64,000 nt of DNA from NCBI RefSeq assembly GCF_001939045.1, contig NZ_MKIM01000027.1, forward strand, positions 682,001 to 746,000, given 5' to 3'. Made by a program: the position numbers and the translations under genes. Positions 55,784 to 62,645 of this stretch are shown piece after piece. Each line of letters begins with the position of its first letter. Positions within the stretch are counted from its first letter, which is position 1. Origin of the DNA: Rhizobium oryziradicis. GTDB taxonomy: Bacteria; Pseudomonadota; Alphaproteobacteria; Rhizobiales; Rhizobiaceae. The notes below the pieces were generated by a model that ran no database searches, was not told where the DNA came from, and saw only the letters and a program-made list of their open reading frames with translations.

Positions 55784-56043
55784 TGGTGAGCTACTCCTTT
55801 TGCAACGTGCCTTTTCGGTGTCTCGCTGCACTCCATTTCGTCCAGGAGTTCCGCCACATAGGAAAGCTGTTCGCGGATAGCGCCAAGGAAGCGCTCAAGG
55901 CCACCTATTGCGCCTTCTCGTTTAGGGCAGGGGGCGCTTTCCGAGATTTGAGCGACGGTGAAGACTGCAACATCGAGCATCGAATATGCGTTGTAGACAC
56001 TATCAAGCGCTTGGGTAACTTGCTCCAAGGAAGGTGTTTTCAT
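55780..56043 (-). CDS. Small helical protein, unknown (paralogue of 56366 gene)
   Basis: An 87-residue acidic, helical protein. The stretch from LDSVYNAYSMLDVAVFTVAQI to VAELLDEME aligns by eye with residues of the 105-residue protein two genes upstream (YLDAISFLDAAIFVTNELY ... ARECIDKAGDIAMDLEQD), including a Cys followed by a basic residue and a GLERFLG/SLPRLLG turn. It overlaps both neighbours by 4 bp. Function unknown; no catalytic motif. Confidence 0.65.
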   Translation of the reverse strand: MKTPSLEQVTQALDSVYNAYSMLDVAVFTVAQISESAPCPKREGAIGGLERFLGAIREQLSYVAELLDEMECSETPKRHVAKGVAHQ

Positions 56044-56369
56044 GCTGCACCGCCTTTTGCTTCGAGAAAGGAAATAACCGCTCCAAGCAATGGCACGGTG
56101 AGTTCGCTACACGCGAAAATTTCCGCTTCCTTTCTTGCCAGTCGCAAAGCCTCCAAAGCCTCTGTGTGGCTCTTGGCGGGGCCCTCCCACGCCTCTAATT
56201 TCCTAAAGGGCGGCATCCAGCTTTTCGCCGCGTAAGCATCGGCTTTTTCATTGTCGTGCCCATAAATTTGCGCGTCAAAGTCCGCCATGCCTGCATAGTA
56301 GTGCTGAATAGTGTCCATCAAAGACGGTTCGCCAGCTTGGCCAGCTGAATTTTTACTGAAATCCATCAT
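56040..56369 (-). CDS. Hypothetical protein in integrase operon
   Basis: A 109-residue mostly helical protein with no recognisable domain. Its end (CSELTVPLLGAVISFLEAKGGAA) is moderately hydrophobic and finishes with the same GGAA tail as the 105-residue protein upstream. ATGA overlaps join it to the genes on both sides. Confidence 0.6.
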   Translation of the reverse strand: MMDFSKNSAGQAGEPSLMDTIQHYYAGMADFDAQIYGHDNEKADAYAAKSWMPPFRKLEAWEGPAKSHTEALEALRLARKEAEIFACSELTVPLLGAVISFLEAKGGAA

Positions 56370-56683
56370 GCTGCGCCGCCTTCAGGCATAGCAGGGACGT
56401 ACCAAAGACGCGGCGTCTTTACGTCTTGCTCCAAATCCATGGCAATATCGCCCGCCTTATCAATGCACTCTCTCGCCCGTCCCAGAAGGCGCGGCAAAGA
56501 CCGAATTGCCTTTTCGCAGCCAGTAAATTCCGACAGGTCATAAAGTTCATTGGTCACGAAGATTGCAGCATCCAGAAACGAAATGGCGTCAAGATAGCCT
56601 TCCGTCGCTGCCCTCAATTCTGCTTCACCAAAGGGAAACGCACTTGCGTCATTTTGGTTTTGTGGTGTATGTATCATGGTCAT
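56366..56683 (-). CDS. Small helical protein, unknown (first gene of integrase operon)
   Basis: A 105-residue helical protein related to the 87-residue protein at 55780-56043, plus an extra C-terminal tail KTPRLWYVPAMPEGGAA. AGAAGGA precedes the ATG. It starts ~28 bp after a strong terminator-like hairpin, and I see no clear promoter in between, so its expression may depend on read-through from the ribbon-helix-helix gene. Confidence 0.65.
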   Translation of the reverse strand: MTMIHTPQNQNDASAFPFGEAELRAATEGYLDAISFLDAAIFVTNELYDLSEFTGCEKAIRSLPRLLGRARECIDKAGDIAMDLEQDVKTPRLWYVPAMPEGGAA

Positions 56684-56710
56684 AAATGATCCTTCTGGGG
56701 GTTGTTTTCC

Positions 56711-56753
56711 AAAAAGCCGACGTCCGTTTCTCAGGCGGTGACGTCGGCTTTTT
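56711..56753. terminator. Terminator-like hairpin between regulator and integrase operon
   Basis: A long stem, aaaaagccgacgtc / gacgtcggctttt, with a 15-nt loop and T tracts on both strands. It overlaps the last codons of the ribbon-helix-helix gene on the minus strand and precedes the five-gene integrase operon. Confidence 0.75.
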
Positions 56754-56901
56754 CAGTTTCTGGGGTGCTTTTCATTTTTTCCCTTAGGGCGATCACGATC
56801 TCAGACGATTGGGAGCGCAAGTTTTTGCGCGCCAGCTGTTCTAGCCAAGATTTCACGTCTTCCGGCAGATTAATTTTAAGCTGCTTATGCGCTACATACA
56901 T
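56731..56901 (-). CDS. Arc-type ribbon-helix-helix regulator
   Basis: A 56-residue DNA-binding protein: KQLKINLPEDVKSWLEQLARKNLRSQSSEIVIALREKM matches the beta-strand/helix/helix pattern of Arc. The start is taken at 56901 (MYVAHKQL) with AAGGA upstream; the frame opens to 56958 but that part overlaps the operators. It is divergent from a second ribbon-helix-helix gene, as in phage immunity regions. Confidence 0.78.
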   Translation of the reverse strand: MYVAHKQLKINLPEDVKSWLEQLARKNLRSQSSEIVIALREKMKSTPETEKADVTA

Positions 56902-56990
56902 ACCAATATCCTTTTCACCAATTTGGTGCACGCTAACATGCACCAAATTGGTGATCAATAGGACGGTATTGGTTTTTTCACCATTTTAGT
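56902..56990. promoter_or_regulatory. Divergent operator region with paired palindromes
   Basis: caccaatttggtgca (56916-56930) and its exact reverse complement tgcaccaaattggtg (56939-56953) face each other across eight bases, and each half is itself nearly palindromic. Outer elements accaatatcc (56902) and ggtattggtt (56965) are also roughly mirror images, and caccatttta lies at 56980. The arrangement suits cooperative binding of ribbon-helix-helix dimers to control both divergent genes. Confidence 0.75.
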
Positions 56991-57003
56991 GTTAAAGGGC
57001 ATT

Positions 57004-57351
57004 ATGGCAAAGCAAGATGATTATGTAAGATACACTGTACGCCTTCCAAGGGAGCTTTACTCCATGGTGGAAGCACTGGCGAACGAGTCCTCTCGCTCGG
57101 TAAATGCCGAAATCACTGAATTATTGGAAAAAGCACTGGACCGTGACTTTAGCTCTCCAGTTGAGATAGTAAGGCTCAAGCCTTTAGGCATTAACATAAA
57201 TGATGCCGCAGCCATTTTGGGTGTTTCAGTTGAAACGCTAAATCAATTCGTTCAGGAGAAACGAATATCTCCGCCCATGAAATTTGGGGCAGAATTTGTT
57301 TTGCCAACAAAAGAAGTTGAGCGTTTGGCTAGAAGCTTATTTCCTGAATAG
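57004..57351 (+). CDS. Ribbon-helix-helix/AlpA-like HTH fusion regulator
   Basis: A 115-residue protein with two DNA-binding parts. The first is an Arc-type N-terminus (RYTVRLPRELYSMVEALANESSRSVNAEITELLEKAL). The second is a C-terminal segment ININDAAAILGVSVETLNQFVQEKRISPP...LPTKEVERLARSL resembling an AlpA/excisionase-type helix-turn-helix. The start is ATG at 57004; a weak AAGGGC lies upstream. It probably acts as the opposing switch to the divergent small ribbon-helix-helix protein. Confidence 0.75.
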   Translation: MAKQDDYVRYTVRLPRELYSMVEALANESSRSVNAEITELLEKALDRDFSSPVEIVRLKPLGININDAAAILGVSVETLNQFVQEKRISPPMKFGAEFVLPTKEVERLARSLFPE

Positions 57352-57619
57352 AAATGTGAAGAGTGATTAAATTATATTTTTTATGTCATGGGGTTAGCGA
57401 TAAAATCTGAATTAACATCAGAATACCTCGCCCCGGAGCGGAGTTTATCTCACGTTTAGAATTAGGGCATGATAGGCATGAGGATTAGTTAACGTCTATT
57501 TGAATTTCTGTGTTTTTGGCTGAACCCCCGGCGTTCTTTCATTTGAATGTGATTGTTTAGTGTTTCCTTCATCGTCTTTCCGCGATAAACTTCTATTCTG
57601 GGGAAATAAGGGGGAATAC

Positions 57620-57952
57620 ATGCAAGGGTTTATCATTGCTGCGGTCGCTCTGGCTGCATTGTCGAGCTGTGCAAAGCGGCCTGACGCCATCGTTCCGGTA
57701 GACATACCGATGTCCGCCTATTCAAATCAATCATGCCCTTCCTTGGCTCAAGAACTCATCAAGGAACAGCAAAACCTTGCTGCTATCTCAAAAGCACAAA
57801 ATAGCGCAGCCACGGGCGACGCATTTGGTGTGTTTCTGATAGGCGTTCCCACCTCCAGCGCCTTCGGCGGTGACAAAGAGGGGCAAGTCGCCGTTGCGAA
57901 GGGCAAGGTTCAGGCGATACAACTTTCTATGAAATCAAAAGGGTGTAAATAA
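57620..57952 (+). CDS. Small lipoprotein, unknown
   Basis: A 110-residue protein with a lipoprotein signal: MQGFIIAAVALAALSSC with the lipobox LSSC, so Cys17 would be acylated. The mature part is helical with a conserved-looking GVFLIGVPTSSAFGGDKEGQVAVAKGKVQAIQ stretch and a final Cys pair pattern (SCPSL..., SKGCK). GGGGG precedes the ATG. Possibly lysogenic conversion cargo; function unknown. Confidence 0.65.
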   Translation: MQGFIIAAVALAALSSCAKRPDAIVPVDIPMSAYSNQSCPSLAQELIKEQQNLAAISKAQNSAATGDAFGVFLIGVPTSSAFGGDKEGQVAVAKGKVQAIQLSMKSKGCK

Positions 57953-58013
57953 TATAAATTATTCGAATGTTGGATTTTTCCAGAATTACAATGAGTAAAG
58001 GAATGAATTTATT

Positions 58014-58775
58014 ATGATTGGCATGGAAGATTTTCACTGGTGTTGCTCGTATTGTGACAGAAGTCAGATGGTTACATCTAGTAATTACCATAATTCATTT
58101 CAAAATTTTGGCGTAGGGTACACAAAATATGGAAATGTCGGTCTCGATGTCACTGCTATTAGGTGTGTAAACATTGAATGTCTCGAAGTTACTATTTCTG
58201 TGGGACTAAATGTATCTATATGGAACCAGAGAGATAAGGAGTATCAAGCAGGGGACGGCATATATAATTATCCGCTTCGCCCAAATTCGATGGCTAAGCC
58301 GCAACCGGATTATATCCCTTCTCCAATTCTGGAGGATTATTACGAAGCATGTCTTATTAGCGATAAAAGCCCAAAATCATCAGCGACTCTTGCGCGCCGT
58401 TGCCTGCAAGGTATGATTCGTGATTTTTGCGGCATCTCGAAACCGACCTTGTTTGATGAAATAAATGAACTAAAGACTCGAGTAGAGGGGGATCTTGCTC
58501 CCAAGGGCGTTGATGCTGAAACAATTGAGGCGATTGATGCTATCCGAAAGATAGGCAATGTCGGTGCTCATATGCAGCGTGATATCAACATAATTGTAGA
58601 TGTTGATCCAGGCGAAGCGAGAGCGCTCATTGAGCTAATCGAAATGTTATTCAAAGATTGGTACGTGGCGCGGCATAGTCGCCAAGTTCGCCTTGATAGA
58701 ATCAGGTCGATTGCGGCTGAAAAAGATGAGCAAATATCAAGTCAGAAAAACATTGATAAAAGTGAGCAGCCTTAA
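58014..58775 (+). CDS. DUF4145 domain protein
   Basis: A 253-residue cytoplasmic protein. The N-terminus has a zinc-ribbon-like CCSYCDRS ... RCVNIEC cysteine set, and the C-terminal half matches the DUF4145 pattern (SSATLARRCLQGMIRDFCGI ... IRKIGNVGAHM ... ALIELIEMLFKDWYVARHSR). DUF4145 domains occur alone in mobile elements and attached to restriction endonucleases. The gene is visibly richer in A/T than the surrounding chromosome, which suggests separate acquisition. Confidence 0.8.
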   Translation: MIGMEDFHWCCSYCDRSQMVTSSNYHNSFQNFGVGYTKYGNVGLDVTAIRCVNIECLEVTISVGLNVSIWNQRDKEYQAGDGIYNYPLRPNSMAKPQPDYIPSPILEDYYEACLISDKSPKSSATLARRCLQGMIRDFCGISKPTLFDEINELKTRVEGDLAPKGVDAETIEAIDAIRKIGNVGAHMQRDINIIVDVDPGEARALIELIEMLFKDWYVARHSRQVRLDRIRSIAAEKDEQISSQKNIDKSEQP

Positions 58776-58827
58776 CGACTTTAAGTGATCGTGTCGTCGG
58801 GCCTTGGCGGTCTTCGCTGCAATTGAC

Positions 58828-58876
58828 GTATACGACGCATACTATGCCTTGCATACGTTAGGGAAGTGATGCATAC
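58828..58876. promoter_or_regulatory. Repeated GCATAC sites before padR
   Basis: gtatac at 58828 and gcatac at 58837, 58851 and 58871, within 50 bp and ending 30 bp before the PadR start. The repeats could be PadR half-sites. Confidence 0.45.
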
Positions 58877-58906
58877 TCCAACTGAATTGCAGTGGAGACT
58901 AGATTT

Positions 58907-59209
58907 ATGATCGGAAAATTCGAAGAGCTGACTTTGTTATCGCTGTTGAGGGCAGGACCAGACTCGCCAGCGGCGAAAATCTATGACGTGCTGGAAACGG
59001 GGCTCCAATCCCCTCCAGCATTTGCAGCACTCTACACGGCGTTAGACCGAATGACTAAAAAAGGCATGATCTCGGAGACACAAGACACTTCAGGGAAGCG
59101 ACCTAAACGTTTATTTACGATGACAGCAGAAGGTCGGCGCGCTCTTGATGAATCGATGAACGCCACGCGTTCAATTGCGGGTAATGATTGGGGCTACGCT
59201 CATGGCTAA
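58907..59209 (+). CDS. PadR family transcriptional regulator
   Basis: A 100-residue winged-helix protein: FEELTLLSLLRAGPDSPAAKIYDVLE, PPAFAALYTALDRMTKKGMISETQDTSGKRPKRLFTMTAEGRRAL is the PadR domain with its wing. The start at 58907 is chosen by domain length. It overlaps the next gene by 8 bp; such PadR genes are commonly paired with a membrane protein bearing a permease-prefix domain. Confidence 0.82.
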   Translation: MIGKFEELTLLSLLRAGPDSPAAKIYDVLETGLQSPPAFAALYTALDRMTKKGMISETQDTSGKRPKRLFTMTAEGRRALDESMNATRSIAGNDWGYAHG

Positions 59210-59702
59210 TCTTGAGGCGCAACTAAAAATTGCTATTTCTCAGTTGCGAAACAATACGCTGGAAGCGCGTAAACAAATCTATCAGGAAACGCGCATCGCT
59301 TTGCGGAGAGGGTTAGAAACGAAGAAACCTCAACCTGCAGGGGAAGACGTCGCTTTGGAGCTGGCAAGACTAGAATGGGCGATAAGGAATTGCGAAGATT
59401 TACTCTTTCGAGCTAGGGCTGATGCTTATCTCAAGAAAACTTCGTCTTCGATTGAAACCGTAAAAACAAGATCTATGATAAGGTCTGAATTTCTTGTTGA
59501 CTTGGCGCTACCTACTTCTAAAGCGGGTGACTTTATTGACAATTTGGAAAAATTATTCAGCGAAAATTGGGTTCCCAAATATGGTATCCGTCGCGCAAGA
59601 TTGATTTGGCATCGTCAATGTTTTGGTCTAGTTGTTAGATATTGGTTTGACCTATTGCTGTCGACGGTTGAGAGACTTAAAAAGATTGGTTTTTCTTTTT
59701 AA
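59202..59702 (+). CDS. PadR partner with permease-prefix-like C-terminus
   Basis: A 166-residue protein. Residues ~110-166 (LPTSKAGDFIDNLEKLFSENWVPKYGIRRARLIWHRQCFGLVVRYWFDLLL) resemble the permease prefix domain 2 pattern seen next to PadR regulators, here without the following transporter. The N-terminal ~100 residues are helical and charged. The C-terminus is weakly hydrophobic and could touch the membrane. A/T-rich like its neighbours. Confidence 0.6.
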   Translation: MANLEAQLKIAISQLRNNTLEARKQIYQETRIALRRGLETKKPQPAGEDVALELARLEWAIRNCEDLLFRARADAYLKKTSSSIETVKTRSMIRSEFLVDLALPTSKAGDFIDNLEKLFSENWVPKYGIRRARLIWHRQCFGLVVRYWFDLLLSTVERLKKIGFSF

Positions 59703-59876
59703 TTCATCTCTATAAATTTTGCATGTTCACGAAATGCCGCCCGTCCCACTTGTGATTAAAGCGGAACGGACGGCGAGCGCGGTTTTTTGCTTGGTAGCGG
59801 GACACTCACGCCTTGTCCCAGCCTGTGAGGCAAATGCAAACCTCAAGCGGCCAACTTATGGGCATTTCGTCGGCTC

Positions 59877-61076
59877 TTAGGCGGCGTTGCCAAAGTCACC
59901 ATAGACCAAGGCTTCTGGGCGCTTGGTTGCCAACCCGATACGCTCCTCGCCAAGGATGGTTACAAGGTTGCGGGTAAAGTCGTCATTCTCAAAGCCAACT
60001 TCCACACGGGCCTGCCAGCGGTCATAGATGGTCTGTGACTGGAACGAACCGACAAGGAACTTGTCCACCGTCATCGACTCGGTGGTAACGACTGGCAGGC
60101 CGAACAGGCTCGGTTGAACCTGTGTCATCGGATCGCCGAGAATGTATTTGCCGTCCGCGTCCTTGGTGAGGCGCATACGCCACCAATCGCTAGGATGAAT
60201 GACAATGCCGTCCGGTGGCACGTTCGTAAGGCTGGCCTGAAGGATGGCAAGGCCGATTTTGTCAATCTCGGTCATCGTTGCAAGCGCGATGGCCGGTGCG
60301 AAGGCTGTGGCCTGTGGAATGATGCCATTCAGGTTTTGCCCCGCCCCGTTGCCCGAAAGGATCTGCTTTTCTTCAGCAAGCGCCAGGCCATAGAGCAATT
60401 CTTGGTCGATGAAGTCGCTCAACTGGGGTGCATCTTCCAAGATTTGGCGTGACGCCTTCGTCCAGTGCGCAATGGTACGAATTGGCACGGGCTTCAAATT
60501 GAACTGAAGATCAGAGGACGGCTTGGCCGCGCCTTCAGCGACCGGCGCGGCATTGTTCAAGCGTCCGACCTGTTCCGGGTATTCAATGGAACCGGAATCA
60601 ACCTGCACCACGCTCATGAGATTGCGGATGGTCAAACGCTGGCGCGGCATGGCCACCAATTGTTCCCGGAAGGGCGTCACCAGTGCGCCCGCAGAGCCGC
60701 TTGCGTCATTTGTCGCGCTGGTGATGGCGGCTTTGATTTCAAGCGAGGTTCTGCCCCGTTCGGTGTTGATCCGGTAGAGTTCATCGCTGCGCTCTTTTGT
60801 GAAGCACTGGCCGAATGTCGCCGGTGCGCCCATACGACCAGAGGAAAAACTCTCACCACGAACCGCTTTTTGCTCAAACTCAGAAAGGCGGGCTTTGACC
60901 TCATGCAATTCTGAATTTGTCGCGCCCAATTTCTTGAGAACTTCAGAAACGTGGTCGCCAAATTTTCGCGCCAGCGTTTCCAAGTGGTTTGAGCTTTCAT
61001 CCTTGGTGCGCAGCGGCGAGGCAGACGCGAGAAGGTGAGCGGCGACGGCTTTGGTGGGGTAGGAATGAATGGTCAT
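59877..61076 (-). CDS. HK97-family major capsid protein
   Basis: A 400-residue capsid protein. An N-terminal ~100-residue coiled-coil scaffold (delta) region (LETLARKFGDHVSEVLKKLGATNSELHEVKARLSEFEQ) is followed by the mature domain with RLTIRNLMSVVQVDSGSIEYPE, AHWTKASRQILEDAPQLSDFIDQELLYGLALAEEKQILSGNGAGQNLNGI and IYDRWQARVEVGFENDDFTRNLVTILGEERIGLATKRPEALV, all typical of HK97 gp5. It starts one base after the protease stop. It is the last gene of its operon. Confidence 0.95.
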   Translation of the reverse strand: MTIHSYPTKAVAAHLLASASPLRTKDESSNHLETLARKFGDHVSEVLKKLGATNSELHEVKARLSEFEQKAVRGESFSSGRMGAPATFGQCFTKERSDELYRINTERGRTSLEIKAAITSATNDASGSAGALVTPFREQLVAMPRQRLTIRNLMSVVQVDSGSIEYPEQVGRLNNAAPVAEGAAKPSSDLQFNLKPVPIRTIAHWTKASRQILEDAPQLSDFIDQELLYGLALAEEKQILSGNGAGQNLNGIIPQATAFAPAIALATMTEIDKIGLAILQASLTNVPPDGIVIHPSDWWRMRLTKDADGKYILGDPMTQVQPSLFGLPVVTTESMTVDKFLVGSFQSQTIYDRWQARVEVGFENDDFTRNLVTILGEERIGLATKRPEALVYGDFGNAA

Positions 61077-61077
61077 T

Positions 61078-61767
61078 TTACAGGCTCCTGATTTTTGCAG
61101 TAGCCGCCTCGATCTGGGCGGCAAATTCGATTGCTTTTTGATGGTCAACGGCGAACGATTGATCGTTGCCGACAAGCGCGGCAAAGCCACCGCCCGCGAT
61201 TTTCTGGGCGGCGGAACGTGCCAGGCCAGCCTCGCGGAGGAGGTCAACAAGTTCGGATTTTGAGTTGATGGATTTCAGCGCAGACACCCGCGCCGAACGA
61301 TTTGACGGAAACACCACGACGCTGACCTCTTGCAGGTCGATTTCCTTTAGAAGGCTCGTTCCGTCGCGCTGGATTTCTTCAGCCCCTGCCGGGACGCGAT
61401 AGCCGATGGAAAGCCCGCCAGCGTCGCCCGCTTTGAGGTGTTCCCATGCATCCCGCCCGCCTGTGGTGCGCAAGTTGATGACGCCCTCGGAAACCAAGCC
61501 GTGCGCGTCTTCGCGCATGGCGGTCCATTTCCCGATAGGTTGGTCTTGCTTGTGAGACCACAACAGCGCGGGCATGGTGCCAGCCGCCTTGTGTTGCGCC
61601 AGAGACTTTTGGAAAGCGCCAGGCGCAATTATGTCGCCGTGGCTATCGGCCCCGCCACCGAACGTGGAAGCGTAACCGATTATAATTCCTTCACCTTCCG
61701 TCTTGAAGCCATCAAGAACAGCGTTTGCGGTGAAGCGACGTTGAGCGTTTTTATGGAAAATGGTCAT
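61078..61767 (-). CDS. HK97-family prohead protease
   Basis: A ~229-residue maturation protease of the herpesvirus-assemblin fold. The catalytic His72 is in ALLWSHKQDQ and Ser120 in GGLSIGYR; EGIIIGYASTFGG...DSHGDIIAPGAF is the conserved N-terminal block. The open frame continues to a TTG at 61941, which overlaps the preceding gene's stop, but the extra 58 residues are not family-like, so the start is placed at 61767 (61773 is the alternative). The C-terminal ~60 residues could act as scaffold. Confidence 0.93.
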   Translation of the reverse strand: MTIFHKNAQRRFTANAVLDGFKTEGEGIIIGYASTFGGGADSHGDIIAPGAFQKSLAQHKAAGTMPALLWSHKQDQPIGKWTAMREDAHGLVSEGVINLRTTGGRDAWEHLKAGDAGGLSIGYRVPAGAEEIQRDGTSLLKEIDLQEVSVVVFPSNRSARVSALKSINSKSELVDLLREAGLARSAAQKIAGGGFAALVGNDQSFAVDHQKAIEFAAQIEAATAKIRSL

Positions 61768-61937
61768 AGGCATACCTTCGGACACGACAAAGCTCGGGCA
61801 GAACTGCCCATTTTTTTGAGCTTCGCGCCCGGTATGGTCGCCGGTGCTGTCGAAGGTGGATTGTCTATGCGCTCCCTGCTTGGCAGGTGAGCCTTCAATC
61901 AAGCCGAGGGGAACATTGCCAGAACGATGCATGTCAG

Positions 61938-62219
61938 TCAATGCCTCACACCCATGTTTTCACTTTCGCCGGTGATACTGTGGAAAATCCCTGCCTCAAT
62001 TTTCCCGGCGATCACGCGGAAGGCTTTCGCGGTGTTTGGCGATCCTTCAATTTTGCACACATGGGCGGCGGCGAACGTCAAGATTCGGTCGAGAACGAGG
62101 GGCATGGGTGCGCCGCTGTCCTCCGTCATGATTTTCGCGGCGCGGAACAAAACTTCGTCGCAAAATGCCTTCTGGCGTTCTTCAAGTTCGCTTTCTGAGG
62201 TGACTGTCTTGGGTTTCAT
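61938..62219 (-). CDS. Hypothetical protein upstream of protease
   Basis: A 93-residue helical protein, ELEERQKAFCDEVLFRAAKIMTEDSGAPMPLVLDRILTFAAAHVCKIEG, with two cysteines. No domain recognised. Its position before the protease and capsid genes is where small terminase or head genes often sit, but nothing in it supports a terminase. GGGAAAA precedes the ATG. Confidence 0.6.
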   Translation of the reverse strand: MKPKTVTSESELEERQKAFCDEVLFRAAKIMTEDSGAPMPLVLDRILTFAAAHVCKIEGSPNTAKAFRVIAGKIEAGIFHSITGESENMGVRH

Positions 62220-62315
62220 GATGGTTTTTTCCCTTCAATTTCAGGTTTCTACAAAGAAATGACTGACGCCGGTGCGCGGCAAGGCGGGCTTTGAACTTTT
62301 GACCCGCCCCCCATG

Positions 62316-62645
62316 TCAGTCGGGTTCGGGACGGCGGCTTTCGCGCCATGACCGAAGGTTTGCGATGTGATCAGCGCGGCGGCATTCAGCCGAACAGAAC
62401 ACCGGCTTTCGCCCCGCACGGCTGGTTTCAGCGCTGAAGGGCTGCTGGCATGTCCTGCAAATCAGGTGCGCCCGTGCTGCTTCGCGGTCGGCTGCTTTTT
62501 GCCCATTCCATGCGTCACGGGTGCGTTTGCGGTCGATGGTGCGGCAGGCTTCAGAGCAGAACCGCGAAGGACGCCCGTTTGTGACTGGCTGGCTGAAATG
62601 CGCGCCGCATGTCTTGCAGGGCAGGGAACGAGGGCTTGCGCTCAT
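62316..62645 (-). CDS. Duplicated zinc-finger protein
   Basis: A 109-residue protein with two copies of a C-x2-C-x(n)-F/C-x3-C finger: CKTCGAHF...RFCSEACR and CRTCQQPF...VFCSAECRR. Between and after the fingers it is basic (DRKRTRDAWNGQKAADREAAR), suggesting nucleic-acid binding. The ATG at 62645 overlaps the stop of the initiator gene by 4 bp; the upstream part of the open frame is not needed. Confidence 0.75.
   Translation of the reverse strand: MSASPRSLPCKTCGAHFSQPVTNGRPSRFCSEACRTIDRKRTRDAWNGQKAADREAARAHLICRTCQQPFSAETSRAGRKPVFCSAECRRADHIANLRSWRESRRPEPD

Noticed and set aside
61768..61941. N-terminal extension of the prohead protease from a TTG start
   Set aside because: The 58 residues are low in hydrophobic pattern, unlike other HK97 proteases, and a better-placed ATG exists at 61767.
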